NCBI GenBank assembly: GCA_946800325.1
Contig: OX326959.1
Span: 9,816,501-9,880,500 of the forward strand
Origin: Luzula sylvatica
Taxonomy: Eukaryota; Streptophyta; Magnoliopsida; Poales; Juncaceae
Direction of reading: 5' to 3'
DNA length: 64,000 nt
Within the stretch, counting starts at the first letter, position 1. Each line of letters begins with the position of its first letter. The notes beneath the pieces are model-generated. The model saw only the letters and a list, made by a program, of their open reading frames with translations. It did not search any database and was not told where the DNA came from. The translations under genes were made by a program, and so were the position numbers. Shown in pieces: positions 30,342 to 40,892 of the stretch.

Positions 30342-32925
30342 TGTCACGACCCGAAATATAATGATCGTGACCAACATATTTAAACTATGAACATATGAGC
30401 AATAGCAGAATCAAAAACACACAATACGAAAACCAGTTGGCATAAATTATCATCTACGATATACAAGTACCAATATAAATATGGTGGGCATAACCGAGCA
30501 CAACTAAAATCAAAATATATAAACTGGTGATCGCAACTCCGCTACGCTCGTAATCTACACGAATGCCACTGCCACGTCATGTGCTACCTGAAATGTTGGC
30601 TGAGAGTTAGACAAGTAAAATAATATTTAATTATTATTTACTCGACAACGACCACCACGACAACCTACTACGAGGACTACCACGATGACCGACTACTACA
30701 ACTAACACGAATTCTGCAAAAAATACGACAACAACCACTACAGAATTCTCAACGTGAAACCACAACGATAACAACACGGGACTAACTCATAGACTAATAC
30801 CTCGGATCAGCTTGAGGTAAAAGTCAACCACAACAACCACTACCACAACTATGATCCTGCAAATACGGTAACAACAGCCACAGAATTCATAGTGTGATAC
30901 TACAATAAGAAGTTCGATAAGGTCGGCACCACACGGGACCCCACATAGACAAATACCCCGATCAGCTTGAGGTAAGAGTCTACTGCACTCTAATACAAGA
31001 GTGGTGTCTCCAACCACGCCACAATCGAAGACACGCCCCCTCGATCAGCTTGAGGAGACCGTACTGCTACGTCTAACAGTTCGCAAGTTCGGGAGCGACC
31101 CGAAGATGCATCTCTGGCCAGGAACCACTAAAATGTCCAAACATGGGTTTCCTTATCTACCGCTCGTCCTCACTACGAGTAGCCACTACATCAACGATAA
31201 TCCTACATGCCACAATGAACCTACATACCACAATGAACCTAGACCTATTCTATGATAGTATGATAACTAAATAAATAGATCATCAAATGCAGTAAAAATA
31301 AATACTTCATAATTACTGCCATCTAAACCGTCTCGGAACAAGCTTTCCAACGAAATCAAGAACTCACGAAACGGAGACCGAACGGAGGAGTTATGACCAA
31401 ATTACGAAGACATGACACACGAAATCTGGTTCGGTAGACTCGTCAAAGAATCGATCAACTACCATACTTCTACTTGTCCGACATACCGGAATAACTAATG
31501 ACTACGAGATGAAACCCTAAACGGGATACGGGAGGAACGAATGACACGAGAACAATCCGACAAAATCCTACAAAACTCAGCCATGTGTTCAATCTTGGCT
31601 CGTTTGCTCATTTATCCAACCATTAATTAATTGGACATTATCGAGCGATCAAGCCTTCTCTTAAATGTATAATTGTGCCCTTGAAAAATCATGTCCTTGC
31701 AAAATTACCAAAATACCCCTTATATCCAGAATTTGATCTAGGGTTAGCGAATACCGGGTTAAAGGATCTTGACTCAAAACCAAACATAAACCCGACATAT
31801 TAACAACAAACAACTCAATTGTATCACTTCTTTTCTTCCCAAAAACCGAAACCCTAATTTTATGTCTTGCAAAATTACCAAATTACCCTTTCTCGATGGA
31901 AGCCTAATAGATGATCGAAACGCCATTATTCTAGCGGCCAAATCACCACGGCACCATCCTTAAACTCCAAAACCATCTATGAAACCCTAAAATTCAGAAT
32001 TTCTTCCACCCCCAAAAATCTAGGGTTTCCACAAATCTAGACTTAATCCGAAATATATCGATACACATGGCAGTATTATGAGGTATTATAAAGATTGATA
32101 TCAAGTCCGAGATATACCTCAATTAACGCAACCTTTACAATCGCTGCGATACATTCTCCTTTACCGAAATGAGTATCACGGTACCTCCATCATTCTTCCA
32201 CGATCCTGCCGCTGCTCCGTTGCTCGTGCCGTCGTGTCACGGTGATGCCGTTCTCAAACCCTAACTACAAACCCTAGCTCCTTTGTGCTGCCCCCTTCCC
32301 TCAATATCTAGCCATCAAATGGGGTGTAAGCCTTGCCTTATCAAAAATCACCATGCATCCATACTTCTTCTTGGTCTTCTTTCATTTCCTCTCTTCTTTA
32401 CTCTCTTTTCGTGTTGAGGTTTGAGGTTTATATTTTTCTTTCTCTCTTTCTCCTAGTCGCCAGATTGGGGTTGTATTTTTGTTTTGTTCTTTCTCTATTT
32501 CCTCACGGCAAGGACTTAAATAAATGAGAGATAAGACCACTTCCCCATTGACCAATCAGAATTTTCATTGCATGGGCTTTGGGCTTTATTTAAAACAAGA
32601 AAATCATTTGTTCTCTTTTTCTTTCTCTCACGCAAGGAAATAATGAGGCAGAAATTTGTATGTGAGGTTAAGATAATATCTAGGTTTATACAAGTCAAAC
32701 TTTGCTTCTCATTTGTCCAATAGGAAACTAATGACAATGGTTAAGTGTGAAAGGGTTAAGGGTTCATGTCATTTTTCACTTTGGTCCCTCATTTTTCTTG
32801 TAATTATTTCCACCATATATTTCATCATCCAATTTATTCATTGACATTCATAATCATGATATAATATTCTTCCCTCCTTAATAGAATTTCGTCTTCGAAA
32901 TTCGTTAGCATACCATGATATAACA
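30342..32925 (+). mobile_element. Solo LTR of a long-LTR Ty3/gypsy-type retrotransposon
   Basis: The segment begins TGTCACGACCCGAAA and ends ATGATATAACA, i.e. TG...CA. It is flanked by a perfect 5-bp repeat, ACTAG, at 30337-30341 and 32926-32930. No gag or pol frame is present and its 2,584 bp would be a single LTR. Inside are two imperfect copies (about 30738-30824 and 30880-30980) of a block ending in GATCAGCTTGAGGTA, and a third shorter one near 31040. The TGTCACGACCC start and the near-palindromic AATTTCGTCTTCGAAATT near the right end are common in long-LTR plant gypsy elements. Recombination between two LTRs would leave this structure. Orientation is inferred from the TGTCACGACCC start. 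Confidence 0.7.
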
Positions 32926-32930
32926 ACTAG

Positions 32931-33460
32931 CGTATTCTAATAACATCCATTGCGACCTATTAAAGCATAAGATTTATTCCTCCCAAAGTACAATGTGTTA
33001 TTATTGTAGTCAATAAGAAAAATTTGCAAATAGAAAATATATAGTTTTTAGTTAAGGCAAAAATTCATATGTACCCCTACAAAACTCCATAATTTCACGT
33101 ATACCTCTTAAAACGTGAAATATCATAAATATTTCTACAAAACTATTAAAATTTTACATATGTCTTTTTTGTTATATTTCGATTAACTATTCCTTAAAAT
33201 TATTGTTAATTGGTGTTTTTTCGATTTTTCGAACATAAATATTATTTCATATTTACATAAGGAGTAAAATCTAAACAAAATTTAGTGATAATCTTAACGA
33301 ATAACTAATCGAAATTTAATACAAAAAGGTATTCATGAAATTTTAGTAATTTTGTAGGAGTACTAATGATATTTCACGTTTTGTTTTGCAGGGGTATAGG
33401 ATTTTGTAAGGATACTTATAAAATTTGGTGTTTAGTTAAAATAAATAAGAAAATAATAAA
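32931..33460. other. RRS1 upstream region
   Basis: AT-rich. It contains the inverted-repeat element at 33065-33426, so the RRS1 core promoter is squeezed into the last 190 bp before the ATG. Confidence 0.5.
33065..33426. mobile_element. MITE-like element next to the RRS1 promoter
   Basis: The left words ATGTACCCCTACAAAACTCC and TTTCACGTATACC face their inverted versions on the right: GATATTTCACGTTTT, GCAGGGGTATAGG and TTTTGTAAGGATAC. It belongs to the 'gtacccct' inverted-repeat family also seen at 14886 and 26597. Confidence 0.55.
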
Positions 33461-33500
33461 AGCCCAAAAGGCCCAGACAAAATAAAGCTCAATAGGCCCA
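33461..33500 (+). promoter_or_regulatory. Cluster of site II-type GGCCCA/AGCCCA motifs
   Basis: AGCCCA at 33461, GGCCCA at 33470 and GGCCCA at 33495 lie 115-155 bp upstream of the RRS1 ATG. Read on the other strand they are TGGGCY site II elements. In plants these are bound by TCP factors and enriched in promoters of ribosomal-protein and ribosome-biogenesis genes. The context fits RRS1. Confidence 0.6.
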
Positions 33501-33614
33501 AAACAGTATTGTATTGATTGATCTCGTCCTTGTCTATGGTTCAGAGGTTTACGAAGAATTCCTCAGAACCTCTTTTTCATCCACCTAGCCGTCGTCTTCC
33601 CCCTTGAGAGAGTA

Positions 33615-35596
33615 ATGGAGGCCGCAACGGAGGAATCCAGTTTTCAACTAGATTTGGGCAATCTACTGGCTTACGACCCGAATCACCATTTTCAATCCAT
33701 CCCTTCTTCAAGGTTTGTTGCTTCAACGAGGTTATTAGATTAATCTTCGAATCAGTACTATTACAATACGAATGCTTGATTGATTTTTTCAGGGTAGAAT
33801 TGGTGAAGCAATGTTTAGCGAAAGGTACTGAACTGGTACAAGCCGTAGCAAATTCTTTGTTCACCTTGCCTTCGGCAGAGGATCGAGACGGCCCGCTCGT
33901 TAAGCTTCCTCCTCCCACCACTAAACTCCCTAGGGAGAAACACGTAATTTCCCTCTTCATCCATTTATTAATAAAATTCAAAACAAAATTGTTTAAAAAT
34001 CGAAATCTTTTTTCTTTTTACAGCTTCCAAAGCCTAAACCTCCCACAAAGTGGGAATTATTCGCACAAGCCAAAGGTTGGTAAAATTTAGCAAAAATCCC
34101 TTTTAATACTACTTTATTTTGATAATATATGGCTAATATTTATTTATTTATTTATCTTTGGTTTATAGGAATACAAGGCAAAAAGAAAAACAAGAGACAA
34201 TGGGACGAAACAACCGAAACTTGGAAAAGAAGTCATGGATATGATCGTGTCAACGACGATAAAGATATTCCTATTATCGAAGCCAAGGAAACCGATGGTA
34301 CGTGTATTATTTATCAAAAATATATATCGTACAATATTCTATTTATTCACTACTATATTCTATTTTTTTATACGTGTTATTTAGAGGTGGGAGAGGACCC
34401 ATTTGCGAAAAGAATAACTGAGAAGAAAGAAAGGGTTAAAAAACAAGAGAAAAACCGTCTTCAAAATTTAAAACAAGCTGCTAAAGTCGGTGCTTTGCCA
34501 AGGTTAAACCTTAAACCCTAAAAAATATTATTTTTGAACCGTTTAAAAAAAATAATCACATTTTTTTATTGTTTTATTGGACAGCCATATACAGCTGGCA
34601 GCGACTTCGTTACCTATAACTGGTACGCAAAAAGACGTACCAAAAAAAGCAAGCAAGGATGAACTGGAGAGCGTGGTTGGTTTGGCCGGTACCGCCACTG
34701 CAAGTGGGGGCAAATTTGATAAAAAAGTCGCTGGTGAAGAACCTCCTAAACATGCTGGCAAATACCGAAAGGTATATTAGACTTCATGAATTTTCAAAAA
34801 TACCCTTCCGAAAATATTTTCTAAATTATTTATTAATATTTAATTATTTTTTTGTAGTTTTTGCCGGTTGCGGAAGGAAAAGGAATGGGATCGCAAGAGA
34901 AACAACAAACAGACAAAATTCTCAACCACTTGCTCTCTAAAAACTCTCATGAAATTCTTGACGTCAACAAGGTACGATATATTTCATCATGGGGGATTTA
35001 CATATTTACCCTTTATTAACTTGAAATTACATATTTACCCTTATTAAAATTAAAATATCATATTTACCCTTAAAATTAAAATATCATATTTACCCTTTAA
35101 AAAATCTAAAATATCATATTTACCCAAAAATTAAAAACCATCCAATTTCTCCATTAAAACTAACGGTCTAAATTTAAAATTACTATTTTACCCTTCTAAA
35201 ATCTCAAACTTTCATACTTACCCTTTTAAAAAACAAAGTATCGTATTTACCCAATATGGTTTTGAAAAGGGTAAATTGATATTTTGGTTTTTTAGAAGGG
35301 TAAAACAGTAATTTTAAATGTTGACTGTTATTCTTGACAGAGAAATTGGATGGTTTTTATTTTAAATATGTAATTTCATGTTTAAAAAAGGGTAAATATG
35401 TAAATCCCTCTATTCATATTCACCCCTCAAAATATCTAAAATTCGTGATGAATAATAATTTGTGAAAAATTGATTTTGGTAGGCTGTGAATATGTTTAAC
35501 ATGAAGAACGAGAAGCAAAGGCACAATAATAAGAGATCGAACGGTGGAAAATCTGATAGATTCGAGCCCAAAGCGAAGAAAAATCCCACAAATTAG
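33615..35596 (+). CDS. RRS1: Ribosome biogenesis regulatory protein RRS1
   Basis: Eight coding exons: 33615..33712, 33793..33943, 34024..34075, 34169..34297, 34385..34502, 34585..34771, 34858..34971, 35483..35596. All introns are GT/AG and the product is 320 residues, close to the roughly 318 of Arabidopsis. The N-terminal RRS1 domain shows [50 protein letters not shown] and [20 protein letters not shown]. The C-terminus is Lys-rich and likely a nucleolar targeting segment. RRS1 works with RPF2 to bring the 5S RNP (5S rRNA, uL5, uL18) into pre-60S particles in the nucleolus. The first ATG of the frame is used. Intron 7 carries a foldback element. Site II motifs upstream suggest growth-linked expression with other ribosome genes. 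Confidence 0.95.
34991..35410. mobile_element. Inverted-repeat element in RRS1 intron 7
   Basis: The ends GGGATTTACATATTTACCCT and AGGGTAAATATGTAAATCCC are perfect inverted repeats. The interior repeats the word CATATTTACCC several times on the left and its complement on the right. No target duplication is exact (ATTTCATCAT against TATTCATATT). It accounts for most of the length of the longest RRS1 intron. Confidence 0.75.
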
Positions 35597-36290
35597 ATTA
35601 AACAGAATTTTGGTTTTGACTTAGCTCGTGTCTGTGTGGGAGAAGAGGAGGTTCTTTTTGTTGTTTCGTGCGCTTTAGTTATATTTTGTTTCGGTGTATT
35701 ATTAGTTTTGATATTAAATTATTATTATTATTATGAAAGATACTTGGAGAATTGCCTTTTCGAAAAATCATGTGTTCTTCATTAATCTCATGGTAATTAT
35801 GTTTCGCCATCCATTATGTCATTAATTGAATAATGTGCATGTTATTAACAAATTAATATAAAAATATATACTGGCTATTTTGATAAAAAATATATTGTTA
35901 CTAAAAAATTTGTATTATACTTCTAAAAGTATATAGATAACAAAAATATGTATTGTACTTTGTACAAAATTTACAAAAGAAAAAACTCAAAACAATTAAA
36001 TAATTGCATGGCGAAGGAAATCTTTTCGCTAATTGCCATTTTATTAAAAAAATTCTATGGACTAAGAAATTATTCTTTTTAAACAATGAATACAAATATA
36101 ATAAATATTTTATTTCACTAATTCAGGGATATAGGCGCAAATATTCTTGGGTCTTTAATTTGGATAAAAGGCAGGGTCTTATATTAAAAAATGATGAAAC
36201 CATAGTGGGCTCTCTAGGGGTTCTTTTTTAACAACAATGAAATGATAGGGGTCATTGTGTAATTTTCCATCTCGTCCCTCCCGTTCTTCC
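35597..36290. other. Intergenic DNA between RRS1 and DPMS3
   Basis: RRS1 3' UTR and a short (TTA)n run near 35718, then AT-rich DNA and the DPMS3 promoter. A CT-rich stretch at 36306-36327 is probably DPMS3 5' UTR. Confidence 0.5.
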
Positions 36291-36333
36291 CTCCGCAACC
36301 TGTGCGATCTCTCTCTCCCTCTCTCGGAAAGCG

Positions 36334-36574
36334 GTAATCTTTTTCATTTTGCTTTACTGTTTCACCATTGATCTGTATGAGATTGTTTAACTCGATTCTT
36401 TCACGGTTTAATCGTCATCTGTCCGAACTATTTTACGAATCAACACAAAAAGGGATCATTTACGGATTATTGAAGAATTATGGCACAATGAAATTCACAA
36501 TACTGGTACAGTGATATGTACCAGTACCAGTACCATCTTTTTTTTTGCTAATTTATGTTTGTAAAATTCATCAG
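36334..36574 (+). other. Probable 5' UTR intron of DPMS3
   Basis: A donor-like GCG|GTAATC at 36333/36334 and an acceptor TTCATCAG at 36574 frame 241 bp. The acceptor lies 21 bp upstream of the DPMS3 ATG. The CT-rich leader before it looks like a plant 5' UTR. Inferred from splice signals only. Confidence 0.45.
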
Positions 36575-36595
36575 GATCCCTCAGATTTGAAAGAA

Positions 36596-37078
36596 ATGAA
36601 GCATATAATCAAGATAATAGCAATACTGGCCTTAATTTCAGCTATATGGATTGGTCTTATTCAATCTTCTATAATCCCTCCTAATTACACTTGGCTGGTA
36701 AGCAATTTTAAACAATAAGGGCAAATTGGGTATTACAACTTACAAGATAAGATTATCGCGTATAATAACTTATTTTATATGATTTATTTGTTTGATTGCA
36801 GCTTCCAATTTATTTAATTGTTGCGTTAGGGTGTTATGGATTATTCATGGTTGGTTATGGATTGATGTTTTTCCCTACTTGTCCTCACGAAGCTATTCTT
36901 CTTCAAAAGGTATATATTTCGATTCAATAATTATCTTTTTTTATAAAATGTTTTCTATTTCGAGATGTCAGTATCGAAATTGAGCTAATTATAATTTAAT
37001 TTGAAATAATTTATGCAGGATATAGCAGAGGCGAAGGAATTCTTAAAGAAAAATGGAGTCGATGTTGGATCTGATTAA
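36596..37078 (+). CDS. DPMS3: Dolichol-phosphate mannose synthase subunit 3 (DPMS3/DPM3)
   Basis: Three coding exons, 36596..36697, 36802..36909 and 37019..37078, all in phase 0, give 89 residues, the same length as the Arabidopsis protein I recall. Two hydrophobic segments (about residues 4-25 and 33-58) are joined by a short PPNYTW loop, and the C-terminal tail contains CPHEAILLQKDIAEAKEFL, the part that contacts the catalytic subunit. DPM3 anchors DPM1 to the ER membrane so that GDP-mannose can be turned into dolichol-phosphate mannose, the donor for N-glycans, GPI anchors and other mannosylation. The start is the first ATG and matches the family N-terminus MKHI. The gene is convergent with the SLC35F-type gene; the two stops are about 580 bp apart. 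Confidence 0.95.
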
Positions 37079-37657
37079 GTGGTTTTATTCCTTTTTTCTA
37101 ACACAAATTAAGAGATAATAATAGGTTTTTAATTTTCATTTTATTTGCTTTCTTGTGATTTTTGGAAGTTAATATTTTCGGTTTTTGTGATTTTATTTTT
37201 AAAGTAAATTTGCTCGTAATGTTTCTTCAGCGATACTTTTCTTGAAGTTAATTAACCCTTCTGAATTTTTGAAAATTCTAATAATAACACTCTGTGAATA
37301 TGAAGTATATACAAAATCCTCGATGACATTATTTATTTAATTTTTGTCAATAACCCAATTTTCTTTTGATAATACAATTTATTTAAACCAAAATAGAGAA
37401 TGAAACTTTCAATTTGGTCCCTTTTCTATTAATTGTACATGCATAAAATTGATTTTTGAAGAAATTTTTTTTTTTTCGCCCCACAAACTTAAGGGCATGA
37501 TTTACTTGTAGAAAACAAGTCTTTTACAATAACATTTTCCCTATAATAATAATAAAAAAAAAAAACCAAATCCAAAAAAAAAAAAAAAAAAAAAAAAAAA
37601 GTTAAAAAAATAACACAACAGTAGATTTTACATTATCTTCCCTAAAATCATTGAATT

Positions 37658-38320
37658 TTATTTTGATATTTCTGTGGAGGCAGATGAGAAATGCTTCGCG
37701 TCTCCAGATTTTGCCTCATTATATTCTCTCTGAGACGTTCCTTCAGAATGCTCGATTTGTGCTTCTTCATCTACTCTGCTTTTATTCTCCTCATCGTCGT
37801 CTATGGCCACTTGGGCCGCTTTCTCGTCTTTCGCGGCAGATCTACAAAAAAATAATTATATAATTAAAAAAAATAAAGATTAATTAATGGATCTGGGAAA
37901 AATAAGAAGATTATTTATATTTACCTTGAATAAACAAAGAGGCCAAGTGCAACCCCGGCGAAAGCTACGAAATAGATCCAGTCCACCTGTATATTAATAA
38001 CATAATAAAATTAATTATAACCTAATTTGTAAAAATTCAGCGAGTAATTTCGATACTTACCTTCTCGTGGTAAGCAAAGATTCTGATAATAACGGCCCAC
38101 ATGTCAGAGGTCAAAAGCGAAAGATTTAGCATCGTTGCACCGCTTATCTGTGTAAAAAATAAATAATAAAAAATGATAGTTAATTGCTGGACAAAAAAAT
38201 GAAATAATTTCTTTTGCCTACCTTTAGTATAGTAGGGACCGTAGAGTAAAACACGAACATAGCCAATGCAAAACCAAGAAACGGGAAAATCTGAAATCAT
38301 AGTTTACGCTTCAACAATTT

Positions 38321-38366
<46 letters not shown>

Positions 38367-39716
38367 AGGGAGAGGGAGAGGGAGAGGGAGAGGGAGGGAG
38401 AGGGAGAGGGAGGGAGAGGGAGAGGGAGAGAGAGAGAGAGAGAGAGGGAGGGAGAGGGAGGGAGAGAGAGAGAGAGGGAGGGAGAGAGAGAGAGGGAGAG
38501 AGAGAGGGAGAGAGAGAGCATACCGCACCGGCAGTCCATTCAGTAGATCTGAGCTCGTTACGCTCTAATATGCTTCTGTAATATTATCAAGGAAATTCCA
38601 AATTATTACTCACTTAAATTCAAATATAACTATATAAAAATTTCATTTATACACATAAATATATAATACATTTGAATAGCACTGATTATAGCTCCAAAAA
38701 CACCAAGCATCGCCATTACTTCAATTCTATCCCCCTTTTTCACCAAATACTCCTACATTAACAAAAAATACTAATTAAATTAATTATGAGGTTACAAATA
38801 CAATACTCCAATTTATTTTTTAGCGAAACATGACAATACAAAAATGATACAAAGATATACCTCACCAACGTTAGTAACCGCATAAAGCGTCGCACCCGCA
38901 AAAACAAACATGTCTCCTTTCAACGGGTTAGGTCCCTCTACAATCCAAAAAAATAAAATAAATACCAAATATTATTATCACGAGGGATCAAATAAATGGA
39001 AAGAATAATATACTTACTTCCGCGATCACTTGCATGAACGTCAGAAAAGACGACCAATATTAAACCGCCTACGCAGATGGCCACGCCAATGAATTTTTTG
39101 AGGCCGTATTGAGTTTTCAAAAATACCCAAGTGAAAAGAATAACGCATGGAATCGACCAACAATCCAAAAGCATCACACTCGTCAGAGATGTGTATTGAT
39201 ACGCCTTCACAACTTCATTAAATAAAAAAATATATATTATTGAGGGTGTTATTTATTAATGGCATAAATTCGAGTACTTGTTGTGTTGGACACTATCGAA
39301 TATTTTCTTTTTTCTCTTTAATAATAGTCAAAAATAAAATCGTACCGATATAATTTGCCTCGACGTCTATGAGTCCGAGAAGTAAATAGTAGTACCAATT
39401 TAACTGTGAAAAAAAGAAATTAAATTTTGTTTAATTAGATACTTTTAATTACCATTAATGGAAACACTACGATGAGTTGGCAAAAGAATAAATAAAAACA
39501 AGAATAAATTCCTTATTTTAAAGATAAAAAAGTTGGAAATTTGGAATCTTGTAAACCATTGACCCTAGCTGGCTGGATAAATATAATATGCTAAACTTCT
39601 ACATTAAGAAGCATCATAAAAAATACTAAAAAAACAATATTTTTATATTTTAAATTCTAATAAATTAAAAAAATAATAGAAAAAATTTAGTGGGTTTTGT
39701 GCATTCTGTAAGGCTT

Positions 39717-39749
<33 letters not shown>

Positions 39750-40752
39750 TGCCCCAAGTCTAACTCAGAAAGAAACCTAAAATGAACAAACACAAATAAA
39801 GAAGTGGAAAAAAAAAGAAGCAAAATTGTGTTAACCAACCAAAGTGTCGAAAAAGTTTCAAACTTTTCGACTCGAAAAGTAAAGGACAAAAAAGCTCGGA
39901 ATAAGTTTCAAAAAACATTGAATAGAAAAGTAAAATTGTAGTTTATAAAAAAGGGGCAAAGTCAAAAAAGGGGCCAACAAAAGTAGAATTTCACGATTTA
40001 AGAATTACAAAGAGGATATTTGAGAAATAAATAAGCAATTTTATACGATGATTAAACCCAAAATTGACATCACCGATCATCTTAAATAATAAATTTTGCT
40101 AATTTCATAGTTTTCAAAACAAAAATAATAAAAAAGAAATTAAGAACAGAGCATACCTTAAGCCATTTTCCCCTTCTAATAAGGATTATGCCATAAACAA
40201 TTGCAAGTAGAATATAATTGAGCAATGATTGTGACGTAGGAGCATTTACACCTGAAAATTTGAAAAATAGAAGTTTAAAAACAAAACAAAAAGCCAATTA
40301 ACACGAGAAATAAACAAAAAAGAATTACCTTTTTAAAATTCAAACTGAAACAGTCAAATTTTTTACTACCCAAAATCAATTAAACACAATTCAGTCAATA
40401 AAATCAGAGTTTTTCTTCACTAAAAAAACTGGATCCTTCTTAAATTAAAATAGAGACCAAAACATCGAATTCCCGTGCATATAAGCTCAGAAGAAAACTA
40501 AATTTTCGAGAACAAAAATTGGGCTCTTCTTAAATTTCTCTAAATTGGCACATTGAAAAGAAAAAAAAACATGAAATTGGAACAAAAGAAACCTCTTCGT
40601 GCGAGCTCAGAGGAAGAGAAGCCAGTGGAAGTGATGAGAAGGGACACAAATTGTCCCAAAATCAAACCAACGAGCATTTTTCTTGCCGCCAATTTCTCTA
40701 TCCATGTCGCTATTCTCTCCCCTAACAAACAAGTTAGCCATCTCTCTGGCAT
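37658..40752 (-). CDS. SLC35F-type membrane transporter (DUF914 family)
   Basis: Eleven coding exons on the minus strand: 40593..40752, 40157..40251, 39346..39403, 39018..39212, 38861..38937, 38670..38752, 38524..38575, 38222..38290, 38061..38147, 37925..37986, 37658..37841. All are GT/AG with consistent phases, giving 373 residues. The protein is mostly hydrophobic with about ten predicted membrane helices of the drug/metabolite-transporter fold. Family blocks are LLITSTGFSSSELAR, APTSQSLLNY, YLLLGLIDVEANY, TSLTSVMLLDCWSIP, GDMFVFAGATLYAVTNVGEE and LNLSLLTSDMWAV. The last 60 residues form a hydrophilic, acidic cytosolic tail. SLC35F1/F2-like plant proteins have no settled substrate, so none is claimed. 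Introns carry microsatellites, including a 190-bp GA tract. The exon-1 start is the first ATG in frame. Confidence 0.92.
38328..38518. repeat. (GA)n / (GAGAGG)n microsatellite in an SLC35F intron
   Basis: About 190 bp of GA, GAGAGG and GGGAGA units with purines only on the plus strand, between exons 38524..38575 and 38222..38290. The tract begins six bases from the splice donor of exon 38524..38575. The long Arg/Glu and Ser/Leu open frames over it are repeat artefacts. Confidence 0.97.
39719..39749. repeat. (AAT)n microsatellite in an SLC35F intron
   Basis: About ten AAT units in the intron between exons 40157..40251 and 39346..39403. Confidence 0.9.
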
Positions 40753-40892
40753 CTCTCTCTCTCTGCTCTCCCTCTCTCTCTTTTGTCTCGGGCTGAATTT
40801 TGGAGCGGTCTGGTTTGTAATATTCTTCGAAATTATTTACTTTTTTTCTTTTCTTTCTGAGGGGACACATTAACATATATAAGGAAGTTTAT

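Noticed and set aside
32870..32930. Antisense remnant of a gypsy pol C-terminus near AATTTCGTCTTCGAAATT, which would put the LTR in minus orientation with its edge near 32865
   Set aside because: The TG...CA ends with matching ACTAG duplications place this sequence inside the LTR, and its near-palindromic nature makes the direction ambiguous. The boundary at 32925 is better supported.
34513..34521. Telo-box AAACCCTAA in RRS1
   Set aside because: The word lies inside an intron, far from the promoter, and is a common sequence; no regulatory claim is made.
38297..38568. Long Arg/Glu and Ser/Leu/Pro open frames
   Set aside because: They are translations of the GA microsatellite inside an intron of the SLC35F-type gene.
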